A stretch of 64,000 bases of DNA, taken from NCBI GenBank assembly GCA_964036045.1, contig OZ038379.1, positions 188,865,885-188,929,884 on the forward strand, in the 5' to 3' direction. The notes beneath the pieces are model-generated. The model ran no database searches and was not told the origin of the DNA. It worked only from the letters and a program-made list of their open reading frames with translations. Made by a program: the position numbers and the translations under genes. This DNA comes from Eutreptiella sp. 'Long Island Sound 2002'. Taxonomy: Eukaryota > Euglenozoa > Euglenophyceae > Eutreptiales > Eutreptiaceae. Of the stretch, positions 54,501 through 64,000 are shown piece after piece; position 1 is the first letter of the stretch, and each line of letters starts with the position of its first letter.

Positions 54501-55748
54501 GAGTTGGTCCGCAGAAAATTTTATTTCACCTTCCGGCCGAGTGTTTTGAAGAAAAAGGTCACTGAATTGGTTAAACGATGTCCTGTTTGTCAAACGTGTA
54601 AAACAGGCCCAGCACGCTTTGATGAATGTCGTTTTTTCCCTGTCCCCCAGTATCCCTTTGCATCGCTTGCCATTGATTTTGTATCACTGCCGGAAGTTAC
54701 TTCGGCCGGACAGGTGTATGACCAGTGTATGGTAATTGTAGACAGGCTGACAGGATATTTGACTGCGGTGCCATGCAGGGCCCAGGGCCTGGATGCCAGA
54801 GCAGCGGCAGATTTGTTTTTGCAACGCTGCTTGTTCTTCACTGGCGTGCCGAAAGAAATCATGAGTGACAATGACAATGTCATTACCAGTGATTTCTTTC
54901 ACAGTTTGTGTGAGAAAATGGGGATTGAGACCCACAGGGGTGTTATATATAGGCCTTCGAGTAATGGGAGGGCCGAAAATGCAGTCAAGGCGGTAGTAAA
55001 TTCGCTCCGCCTGTATTTGGAGCAGCGAAAGGCGCTGTGGGTGAATGCGCTACCGCTGGCAGTGTGGGCAGTGAATGACCTGCCTGGCATTCACGGTCCC
55101 TACAGCCCTCACAGACTGGTGTTTGGGCGTGACCCCATTGGTTTTGGGGACCGTCCACCGGTCCAGGATGACTGTGCGGAAGACGCCCTGACATTTTTCT
55201 CCCGTTTGGAGAAGGAACGAAGGGAGGTGCAGAAAAAATTGAAAAAGATTCATGCCGCACAGCGGAATAAGTTTCTTCAGAAATTCCCGACCCTGAACTT
55301 GCTTCCAGGGGACAAGGTGTGGGTGAAGAACCTCCCAGGCCAATCTAAGTTAGATAGGCTGTGGCAGGGTCCCTGTGAGGTGGAGAGGGTCATTTCTGCT
55401 TCGAGAGTGGTGGTGAATACCCCTCAAGGGGATCAGACATTGTCTACCAGTAGATTGAAGCATTACATGCATCCGTATGGTGCACCAGATTCTGCACATC
55501 CTTTCAATTACTTTTCCAAGGAGGACGTCGCCCCCCCTGTGGTACAGCACTGGGTGCCAGAGAAATTTTTGGCTACCAGGGTTTACCCCAATGGTGTTCG
55601 TAAGTGGAAAGTGAAGTGGCGGGGTCATACACGTCCCACATGGGAGCCTGCCAGTAGCTTCATGAATGAACTCAACAAAGACTGGCATGCCTTCAATCAA
55701 AAGAAGGGGCTCCATCTCACAGTTGATGATGTAGTTAGTATGTCTTGA

Positions 55749-56447
55749 ATGTATGATGCATCCCCCTCACCCTGTTTATTTGTACTCCTCTCTTTCAGGT
55801 GCAATGAATTCGATTCAATGCAGACAGCTCAGTGATCGATGTCAGTTTTAGGGTATGCCACCATTTTTCGGGTTCCACGCCACATCACTCTGGACTGCTT
55901 CTCAGGAGTCCAGTCAGCATCAATAAAGACAAATGAAGGATCCAGAGAACAAATCTCAGAAGTAATCTAACTCATATATGACTTCAGTGAATGGGCTTTG
56001 TATATTAGCATTCATGTCTGTTTGTTTGAAGACATTGCGTTGTGATGCACAGAGATTTGCATTTGTATGTTCGAGCCCTTGCCTGGAGCCCACTGGGTTG
56101 TACAATGAACTTCTGAGAAACAATGGATCCCCAATGTCAACAACAAAAAAAAAAAAAAAAAAAAAAAAAAACCAGTGGAACCGGTGGTATACGCGTAGTA
56201 CTGACTTCCCCCCTCTGTGCACAGGCAGGCAGTCAGAGTTACAGGACAGTGCTGTGAGTCAATGCCAGGGCAATGAGATGACAGGTTTGTAGTTCTTGGA
56301 ACTCAGTGCCCCTATCCTGGGTACAGATGGGCAGACGGCTGTGGCAGCACCCTCAGGCAGCTCCCAGGTCATAGAACCACAGGCCTGCTGGGGCTGGTAT
56401 CCAGTTTTTCAGCCCCAAAAAGGGATTTTTTGGGCTTGGGAGGGGAG
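55749..56447 (+). other. 3' UTR of F with poly(A) tract
   Basis: No gene is seen. A run of 27 A (56145-56171) lies in the middle, preceded by GTTCGAGCCC near 56070, which resembles a B box. This could be a retroposed SINE, but no TSD was found. The purine tract GGGAGGGGAG (56438-56447) abuts the LTR. Confidence 0.55.
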
Positions 56448-56701
56448 TGTAGCCGCCAGCATGCAGCGACGGAAGTCGCCTGAGCATTTCGTGTTATTTA
56501 GCGATGATCATGAGATTTAGCGCTGTGCAGTGCAGTTTCGATTGTGGAAGTTTCATTCCAAAATACAACGATTTTCTGTCACTGCATAGGTTCCTGTTAT
56601 GTTCGAAATGGCTTTGGTGCTCGTCCACTGATCTGTTTGGCTTTGGGTAAGCATTGGAGTAATTCTAGGACAAGACATCAAGGAGGACTTGGACTAGTAC
56701 A
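56448..56701 (+). repeat. 3' LTR of F (254 bp)
   Basis: Identical to 46118-46371. Confidence 0.95.
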
Positions 56702-56706
56702 GAGTG
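56702..56706. repeat. Target-site duplication of F, right copy
   Basis: GAGTG repeats 46113-46117. Confidence 0.9.
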
Positions 56707-58048
56707 CCCCCACGCACATGGCCGTCGACTGTGGTCGATGATTAAACATAGGTTGTTCGGCTCACGGCTATATACTCACTGCATGAAAGTAGCCGCCGGA
56801 TGCGCCCAATGTGCTGTCTCGACGCCTCCCAGCGCGAAGAAGCACGGCCATCTGAGGCCTCATCCTATTCCGAAGCGCCTCTTTAACAGAGTCACCAGTG
56901 ATTTCTTCTATCTCGGTGAGCTCGATGACGAAGAGTGCCATTGGACGAATAAAAAAGTCAATGGTGTGCTCCTCATTCAGTGCCGTCATTCCGGCTACAT
57001 TCAAGTGTTGCCTTGCAACATTGAGTCGATGACTGGCAAGGCTGCCGCCAAATGGTGCGCGCAGACCTGGATGGGAGGCTGGGACGTCCCATCCGAGGTG
57101 GTCACGGATTCAGGCAAAGAGTACACCTCCGAATGGTGGAGAGAATTGTGTGCTCGCCTTGGAATCCACCACCTCCGATGTGAAATCCACTCGCATCGAG
57201 CGCTGCCTGGCGAAAGAGCCGGCCGCTCAATAATAAATATGCTTCGTAAGGAGCTCGCGAGTGAAAAGGATTTCCATTGGATGGAAGTTCTCTTCGCATT
57301 GCTTCGCCGTTACCACAACACGCCTTTGTATCATGGCCTTTCTCCAAATGAAATTGTCTTTGGACGAAAGAAGTGTTGGTGGAACATGCCGTTGAATAAT
57401 CCTCGCCCCTGTAAGGATGCTTCGCTGTTTTTGGACGAAGTCCAACGAGCAGATAAATCTGTGTCGAAATTAATCGAGAAGCATCAAGCTGACTGGCTTT
57501 GGGTCCAGAATCAAGGCCGAAAAAACCCCCACAATTTTGAAGTCGATGATCGAGTTTGGCTTCGAAAATCCGAAACCACCCTGGACGGAGATGACAAGCT
57601 TCTTCCCTTGTGGGAGGGGCCATTCGCTGTTACAGCGCGTCTTGGTGAGAACAGGTGGAGGATTCGTGTGGATGTCAGCAGGGAAATTGACGTTTCGGGC
57701 GATCGCCTCAAGAGAGAGATCCCCTTCCCCAAGGATCGGGTTAAACCCCTTTTTTGGACTGCGAAACATTTGTCTGATGGGGTCATCGAAGGGGGAAAGT
57801 ACGAACTCAAGAGGATTGTTGAAGCAAGACGTGACGCCAAGGGCGAATGGGAATTTCTGTGTGAGTGGAGGGGCTTTGATTCCAGTCACAACAACTGGGA
57901 ACCAGCCCAATCTTTTGTCCATGGGTACACCAAGGGGTTCATCGACTTCCTCAAGAAGCACCCCGAAATTGGAGTACTCCTGACAGATTGTTTGTCGAAA
58001 CCAGACAGACAAGTGGAGAGCGACGGAAAACGACCTGTGGTGAATTGA
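56707..58048 (+). pseudogene. pol: E pol, part 2: integrase and chromodomain, early stop
   Basis: This resumes the E pol frame after F. The integrase zinc-domain remnant is HCMKVAAGCAQCAV. Core residues are Asp in TSDFF, Asp in VTDSGKEYT and Glu in LPGERAG, as in G. A chromodomain (FLCEWRGFDSSHNNWEP) follows. The frame ends at TGA 58046-58048 where G has CGA, so it lacks the last ~65 residues of the G protein. Apart from that and F it is open. Confidence 0.88.
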
Positions 58049-59901
58049 GATCCAGCCTTTTACGGCCCTCAGCAGCCACATTCCAGGGCTGATCCGTCGA
58101 TCCCCCCTCCTGCGGTCAGGCCAGCCCAGGAGCCAAATGAGGACCAAGCTTCAAGTTCGGCCGCTGATTTGCAGCGCCCAAGCCGTACGAGGGCCAGGCC
58201 AGACAGGTTGGTGGTCACATGTATTCGTGCTTGGCCGAATTGAGGAAGCCATCCTACCACATTCTGCTCAATCCACTGTTCATTCATTCTCTTTATGTCA
58301 TGATGTGGAAAACTGCGAATGTTTGATAATCTGACGTCAATCCATCACTTTTTCTTTGGTCTCCGTTCGGTAACGTATCGAAAGTCGAAAGCCGAAAGCC
58401 ACGGAGTGTGCTGCCGTGTTCAGAAAAAACCAAACTCAGGCTTAATTCAGGCAGATTCGGGGTAATCTTGTCTCTGTTGGTCTGTGCATCTTTGGAATTT
58501 GGCTACTCGTGCAGATGGAAGCAAATGTACATAGTAAAAACGCTGCGCAGCGACATTCACCCCTACAGGCACCCCCTGTAGTACTGGCTGCACCAGATGC
58601 AACGCCAGGAACTCAGATCGTACCTTCATTTGCTGTGATGCTAACGCCAAAGTCCAGATTCAGATCCAGGATCCTCAAATTTACCTTGAATTTCTCAGGT
58701 TTGTCCATCATTCTGCCACTGTTGTACGAAACCCAGACGTCAATTGTTCAGACAATCTTCATCTAGGAGCTCTAGGGACTTCTAGCAGCAACCTCTGAAG
58801 TCCGTAAGCTTCGTTGTATTTTTGGCACACGCCAATGTGAGCTCAATCTGACCTGAAACTGTTGAGAATGGTGAATCCAAGTATCTTGTGGGACTCATTC
58901 GAAGGATTGGCCTTGTCCAAGTCGATTGACACCACCGCCACTGTAAATTCGGTGTCTCTCAGTTATATACTGTCAGTAAAGCGCCTTCAGTGAACCTTCG
59001 GCGCGTTACATGCCAAGGATCCAGGGCCAGCATGTCCCATCATGATGCATCATCACATGATCCACATTTTGATAGAATCTGTTAGATGCTCCCGAACCAA
59101 CGTGCCGGAAAGCACAATTGAGCTGAATAAACGACAATATATATTAACTTTAGTCTAAACGAAGGTGTTGGTAGTTTCAGTTGTACACATTCCGCTTCAT
59201 TTCACCTTCATCTCAGGGAATTTACTCATGTTAGGACAATTTAGGTTGATTGCCTTGTCATCTCCTCTCATTCCTCAAAGATCTGTTTAGATCTAAGTGA
59301 ACAGAAAGACATCTTTACCTTCTGTGGTTCACTTAGGGTCTACAGACTACATCTGTATTTGTTTTCCCTCTCTGTGAGTGTTTAATCTCTTTCATCTCTG
59401 CCCAAATTAACTCTCAAATTTGCTGAATCTTGTGATCATCCACCAGATGCGCCACATCTGAAGCACATGCTGCACTTTTCAGAACGAGAAAAGCGGGAGT
59501 AACACGATGTAGAGTTCGGCGAGGACACCGTAGCGTGCCCGCGACAGCGAAACTGTGCCAGAGCGCTGAGATGTCACTTCAATTCTTGATCCCCCCACTC
59601 AATCCATCAATAATCTACCTCATTCTCAACCAATGCATGGTTTGGTATCGATTCTCGATACGTTTACATGCTTTTTAGCCCTTGACCTAATGTTTTACTG
59701 CACGGAGGACTGTTCGTCACTTCTCATTCTGTCTCATTTCAGGTTCATCCACCCTGATTCAGTGCCAATTCAGCCCAAATCAGGTCAGATCAAGCAGATT
59801 TCGCCCCATCGAGGCTACATTTCTATTTTTTTCTGGGACTTACCCGCACTACGTTCTTCGTTGACGTAGCGACACACCCCAGTGTGTTTTTGGAGGGGGA
59901 G
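58049..59901 (+). other. 3' UTR and polypurine tract of E
   Basis: It matches 13308-15153 of G except that the ~190-bp segment with the B box is absent. The identical 123-bp block is at 59456-59578. The purine tract GGAGGGGGAG (59892-59901) abuts the LTR. No gene is seen. Confidence 0.7.
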
Positions 59902-60433
59902 TGTAAGTGCGGCTAGCCCCATCTGCTCAGATTTTCAGACATTCTGCCCAGATTGGCTACATTTTGGTCATTTTCTTTGCTTCGGCGGAATTGCCGCCTC
60001 GCAGCTCAGTCACAGGATATTTCCTATATATTTCTGATATGCCGGATTTGATTCCGCGGTCCATTTCCCGTAAATCCGCCGCGTTCCGCTATTTTAGCTG
60101 GAATTGCCATTTGCCGCTGACGCGTGCTCGCGGGCCAGATCGGCCAAACATTTTTACATAATTGGATTATTTAAATCTTTTCAGACAGTTTTGGACACTC
60201 AGATGTATTTAGAATAATTCGCCGCAATTTTCTTCATAGACTGGGATTTTCTGCCGGACCACAATCAGCATGGACCTTGCTTCAGTTGTTGCTGCTCTCG
60301 CCTCCGTTGGTGTCCGTGTCTCCGGTTCTACCCCCAATAACAACATCCAGGGAGACTCCTCGCGTGCCTGCCCCACTGGTCTTGCCGGCCCCGAGCCCTC
60401 CGGCACCCTCAACGACCCAGGGCAGCACTTTCA
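59902..60433 (+). repeat. 3' LTR of E (532 bp)
   Basis: It is paired with 39067-39598, with two substitutions by eye. It carries the LTR-encoded start of gag, which runs into C2 LTR sequence here. Confidence 0.92.
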
Positions 60434-60438
60434 GAGCG
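60434..60438. repeat. Target-site duplication of E, right copy
   Basis: GAGCG repeats 39062-39066. Confidence 0.9.
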
Positions 60439-62580
60439 ATTGACACAAAGTTATGCCCTTGGAGGGGCATGACATATCGTGGGGGGGGCTACCTTTTTGG
60501 GCAATATGGAGTATGTGCCTTGTGTTGTGTTGCGTGCCCATTTGGCGGGTCCATCGCTCCAAGCCAAACCCGCCAATGGACCTCATATTGTGCAAGCCCC
60601 TTCTCCATACTCCCTACGATCAATTGCAAGCCTAACCTTCGTGGAGGGAAGCTTGTGTGGCGATCCCGAAGCGATGCGTTGGGAGCAAGGTGTGTATTTT
60701 GCAATTTTCCATATTTTCATGTGCCCACTTGGGAAGCGGCGCTCGTAACCTTTCAAAGCGCCCCAAGTGGAGCACATATGTGGAATCGAAGGTCATTGGT
60801 GTCAAGTCATTGTGTTTAGAAGGATTAATTGATTGCACGATCCAAGCCGAAGATATTATAATATAATTGTGCACCTTTCAATGCATTTTGGTGTGTCTTT
60901 GTGCCAATTTTGCCGTTTTTGGCCCGTCATGATGTCAAGTGGCGACCGTGTATCTCAACGTTGCGTTCAATTGACATCATGACCCAAGTATGTTATGTGG
61001 GTACATACTTCGGTGCCCAACATATCTTGGACCCGGCGAATAACTCCTCTTAGGCTTGGCATACCGTGGCCGCCATGCTGGCGATTTGGGACTATCCCAA
61101 ATCATGGGCTCACTTGGCGACCCTGCCATTCCCAAAACCGGAGGAGTTGGGCGACGCCCAAAAGATATGTTGGAAACACATGACTTGATACCAATCCTAT
61201 GGCACACTCCGGTCCAAGTCGGGCATGTGCCTCGTTTGCCCCAACCATGAGTGTGCGCATTTTTGACCATTTTGAGCAATTTTCCACTTTTGCTGCCCGC
61301 CGTGCACCATGTTCTAACCTTCGTGCACGCCGGACGCTTGGACCAATGGACCATATATGACATGGGCGATATGGATATTGGTCCCCATGGTTCACACACC
61401 ACGTGGGCGAAGCGGAGCATCCTTCGTTTAGGCGCTAGCCCAAAATGGATGTGGACAATTTTGCCATTTTGGCATTTGTGGACCCAATTGGGATCGTCAC
61501 CACGCCAAGTGGCATGGAGATCTTTGAGAGCCAAGGGCATGGGAGTCTCCGTTAGACTCCCTGTGGATGGCGTATGGAATGGCGGATCCGATCTCCAAGC
61601 CGGCGTGGAGATATACTATTGGGAGCACCCCAAATTTTGGCTCATTTCGAGCAGCCAAAATGACCCCATTTTGGGACCCCAATTTCACCCCTCCGTGTGG
61701 TCAATTGGCGGCCCCATTTCTCTAAGCCCATAGGGAGCCCGGACCTAATTCTAAGTTGTACACTCACATATTAGTCCTAGGTCCTGCCTCCTATCCTGTG
61801 AGCCATTGGCCTTGCCCTGGCCGGGCGAGCCACGCGTGGGAATGATGCCAATTTTGGTGATTTTGGCATCATGACCCCACTTGACGAATCCGTGTTGCCC
61901 TGATGCCGGGACCTCAGAGGGAACCAGGTTGGGAGAGGGCTCCAAGGAGTTCATACACGAAGGGCATAGGGTCAGTTGCCTCGTCCCTACCTCTGGCGGG
62001 TCCTGACGAGGGGTCAATTTTGGGGATTTTTGAGTTAATTTCAGTTTGGGCTGAAACAGCCCATTTTCAGCTACCAACTCCTGGGTGATAATAGCGGGGC
62101 CATATCTCTGGCTCAGAGAGGAGTTGGGACCTGCCGTTAGGGGAGCATAGGCAGCCACTGTCGTTTGGCCATGGAGCCCCTCGGTTCCCAGGAACTCGCC
62201 TGTGACTGGGTGGGACACCCCCCCCATTGGCAGGGTTTCAGGATCCGGACTGAGCAGGGCATGGGTTGTGTTTGAGCCCCCGCCCCCACCAGCCACTGAG
62301 AGGGTCGGACCTGGGATTGGGATACGAGTTGGGATAGAGTGTCTATTGTCCTGTAATGCCCTTACCCCAGTCCAGTCTTAACCCCATGTGTACATATCCT
62401 GATGTGTTGCTGTACATACTTTCGTTCCCTTGTTGCAGAGTGGCAAGGATCCTGAAACGCTTTGTCACATGACACGAGCGTATTGATGCCCTTGTGAGCG
62501 TAGTGCTTTGCCTGCCTGCTCACCTGTGCGTGTCACCGCAGCGTCCCGTGGCCGGCCCCCCACGGGAAGGCGTCAGTAGA
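60439..62580 (+). repeat. C2 3' LTR, right part
   Basis: It continues 38080-39066 after removal of E and matches 1887-4027 of C1. It contains the inverted repeats described for C1. An antisense frame of 182 codons (61751-62296) is open. Similarity to C1 ends at 62580, followed by J reverse transcriptase sequence. Confidence 0.75.
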
Positions 62581-64000
62581 CCCTTCTTAGGGTCATCGCG
62601 AATCTGCATGTCCTGTAGGGGCTGCATCTTAGACGCGGCTGGTTTCCACCAGCCGTACCCCACGTCGAAACCCAAATACTCCATCTCCTCTTTCATAAAC
62701 TCCCATTTTTCGAGTTTGATTCGGAGATGGTTTTCTTGACAGACAATGAAAAATTCACGAAGGAGAAGGACGTGGTCCTCTTTGGTATTAGTACCCAAAC
62801 TCACGTCGTCGATGTGAGCCTCCATTTCTGCACCCCGAGAAATCAACTCTTGTACTAGAGGCCTGCGCCTCAGTATGTATAAAATTTTGTTCATAAGCTC
62901 CTGGAAGAGCGCTGGGGCATTAGCCACCCCGAAAGGCATAACCTTCCACTTGAAAACACGACCCTTAGGGGTTATAAAGGCCAACAGCTCCTGAGCTGCG
63001 GCGGGTAGGTCCACCTGCCAGAAACCAGAGCGTTTGTCCATTTTGGTCTTATACCTGCATTTGGCAATACGCTCCAGGGTGTTTTCCATGTTAGGAATAC
63101 TCCCTGAGTGGTTCTGGGTTTTCTTGTTGACCTCACCATAGTCTACAACAAGACGTAGGGCAGTCGACCCTGGTTTAGCAACAAGGAAACAGGGACTGCA
63201 GTGATGGGGATAGTCTGCATGTTTATACTCTTCAACGAGGCCAGCATCAATGCATTCTTGGATCTGGCGCTCGATTTCTTCAACCTGTTCCTGTGGAGCG
63301 GGATAGGGACGACGCCTCACTCGCGTCTTTTCAAATTCTGGTTTCAATTTCAGGTGCACCTGGACCAGTTTTTTACAAGAAAGGGGAGGCGGCAAGGCGC
63401 CGAACACCTCCTCATAGGTTATCAGCAGTTTCTTCAGGCGGGGGTCAAGGTTAAGACTCTCGAGTTTCTGAAGGAAATCCTCCTCAGCATGGAGGTTGCT
63501 TTTTCCATGTTCTTTCTTTTTCTGCCGATCAGCACTTTCGGCAGGCACAGTACCATCGTCCCACTCAGTGGGACATTGCTGCCCGTAGTGTAGAGAATAC
63601 ACTAGAGGTATCTCTGGATCAGGCAGCGTATAGGACTCATCGTCCTCCTCAGACCAGATGGAGGATTTCCAAGTCTGTCTGAGGTATTGCAGCCGCTCTT
63701 GGCGCTCAATACCTTCGGCCTTCAGGTACAACAGCCGCCAGAGTTCTTGAGTGTCATGCTCAGACAATGGCATGTTATTAGCAGCAGGCCGCGCCAGAGC
63801 ATCAGCACTCCGGACCACGGGTTCACCTGTGTGCACAGGCTGCATGTGTAGCACTGGCTTCCCAACAGGGGAAGCGGATTCAGAGGTTGACTCTAGATCT
63901 ACCTCCTCTAGCAACAGCTGGGCTAGGAAAGCATTGTGTTTTAGGTCAACACAGCTGGGATCAACAGAGGGAATAGTGCTGGCGATCTCAGACAGTTGGT
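62581..64000 (-). pseudogene. pol: J pol fragment: reverse transcriptase, runs off the window
   Basis: The minus-strand frame is open from the right edge of the window to 62581, where C2 LTR sequence cuts it. It has an N-terminal linker, then RT: RRRPYPAPQEQVEEIERQI, LRLVVDYGEVNKKTQ, KMDKRSGFWQVDLP, FKWKVMPFGVANAPALFQ and the active-site motif EAHIDDVSLG. The aromatic residue before xDD is replaced by His. It ends in IRDDPKKG, before the RT connection and RNase H. With the integrase at 16512-17814 on the same strand it would form one pol, missing roughly the connection and RNase H. The two halves may be one element split by C2 or two copies. Confidence 0.8.

Larger units (their letters stand above)
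49435..55748 (+). pseudogene. pol: Pol of F: PR, dUTPase, MTase-like, RT, RNase H, IN, chromodomain; one frameshift
   Basis: Protease has ALIDTGCEVFAVG. dUTPase follows (50239-50652), then a degenerate methyltransferase-like domain (51215-51515). RT has LVIDYRHLN, HQMPL and YIDD at 52843-52854. RNase H begins at RVDASDYAVGA. At 53617-53622, just after the LTDHRTLE motif, one base is missing and the frame shifts; the second frame carries on with GRWHEFLSR. Integrase has an HHCC domain (HPGRDK...CPVCQTC) and DDE residues in IDFVSLPE, MSDNDNV and NGRAENAV. A chromodomain (WKVKWRGHTRPTWEP) precedes the stop at 55746-55748. With identical LTRs, the frameshift is either very recent or a sequencing error. 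Confidence 0.88.
46118..56701 (+). mobile_element. Element F: youngest Ty3/gypsy element, with dUTPase
   Basis: This 10,584-bp element is inserted in the pol gene of E. Its 254-bp LTRs are identical by eye, so insertion is very recent. It has a perfect 5-bp TSD, a purine tract and a short primer-binding match. Gag is complete. Pol is open except for a one-base deletion in RNase H. It adds a dUTPase that the other families lack. Confidence 0.93.
39067..60433 (+). mobile_element. Element E: sister of G, containing element F
   Basis: Excluding F and one TSD copy, E is about 10.8 kb with 532-bp LTRs differing at two sites. It is inserted in the 3' LTR of C2; C1 provides the empty site. Gene order is as in G. 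It is inactivated by a TGA in gag, a premature stop in pol and the F insertion. Confidence 0.93.
17815..62580 (+). mobile_element. Element C2: decayed Ty3/gypsy element containing B, E and F
   Basis: C2 consists of a remnant of its 5' LTR (17815-18492), pol in two parts (18493-19244 and 32446-36673), a 3' UTR and a 3' LTR split by E. Most of the 5' LTR, the primer-binding site, gag and the start of pol are deleted. J sequence flanks both sides (integrase left, RT right), so C2 probably inserted into J. No TSD is visible, as expected after deletion of the left junction. Confidence 0.75.

Noticed and set aside
53619-55748. Separate integrase gene in F
   Set aside because: It starts in the middle of RNase H and has no start of its own; it is the continuation of pol after a one-base loss.
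56145-56171. Poly(A) tail proving an mRNA-derived retrocopy
   Set aside because: No duplicated flanks and no recognisable gene sequence upstream; it may be simple slippage.
1-64000. CRISPR array, prokaryotic operon or prophage
   Set aside because: There are no short spaced direct repeats and no operon-like gene sets; LTRs, tRNA-Met primer sites and chromodomains fix a eukaryotic retroelement origin.

Overview
The window contains no recognisable host gene. Essentially all of it is LTR retrotransposons of the Ty3/gypsy type inserted into one another. The host must be a eukaryote: the elements have LTRs, primer-binding sites matching the 3' end of initiator tRNA-Met, and chromodomain integrases. 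Base composition is near 50% GC, and the nesting suggests a large, repeat-rich genome. An alga or other protist (red alga or dinoflagellate, for example) is my guess; the sequence does not settle it. Element names C1, J, G, C2, B, E and F are mine.

Layout. 1-4027 is the 3' end of element C1 (3' UTR and a ~3.06 kb LTR). 4028-17814 is the 3' part of an old minus-strand element J (integrase at 16512-17814), split by element G (4722-15686, plus, TSD TGCTG). 17815-62580 is element C2 (plus), a relative of C1. Its pol gene is split by element B (19245-32440, minus, TSD CCTGT) and its 3' LTR by element E (39067-60433, plus, TSD GAGCG). Element E, a sister of G, has its own pol gene split by element F (46118-56701, plus, TSD GAGTG). 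62581-64000 is a minus-strand reverse transcriptase, probably the upstream part of J. The nest is four deep: J > C2 > E > F, with B as a second insertion in C2. Differences between paired LTRs (hand counts: G 5 of 533, B about 9 of 2355, E 2 of 532, F 0 of 254) agree with this order.

Gene content. G, E, B and F carry gag, then protease, a methyltransferase-like domain, reverse transcriptase, RNase H, integrase and chromodomain. Three features stand out. (1) Every family with a visible protease-RT linker (G/E, B, C2, F) has a domain there resembling phage/DIRS-type Dam DNA N6-adenine methyltransferases; only G/E keep an NPPF motif. (2) In G, E, B and F, gag and pol lie in the same frame separated by one stop codon (UAG, UAG, UAG, UAA), implying readthrough rather than frameshifting; in G/E the stop is followed by a candidate pseudoknot. 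(3) In G, E and B the gag frame starts inside the LTR and is translated through the primer-binding site. F also has a complete dUTPase between protease and the methyltransferase-like domain.

State of the copies. B looks intact. F has a single-base frameshift in RNase H but identical LTRs. G has two pol nonsense codons. E has one gag nonsense codon, a premature pol stop and the F insertion. C2 and J are decayed fragments.
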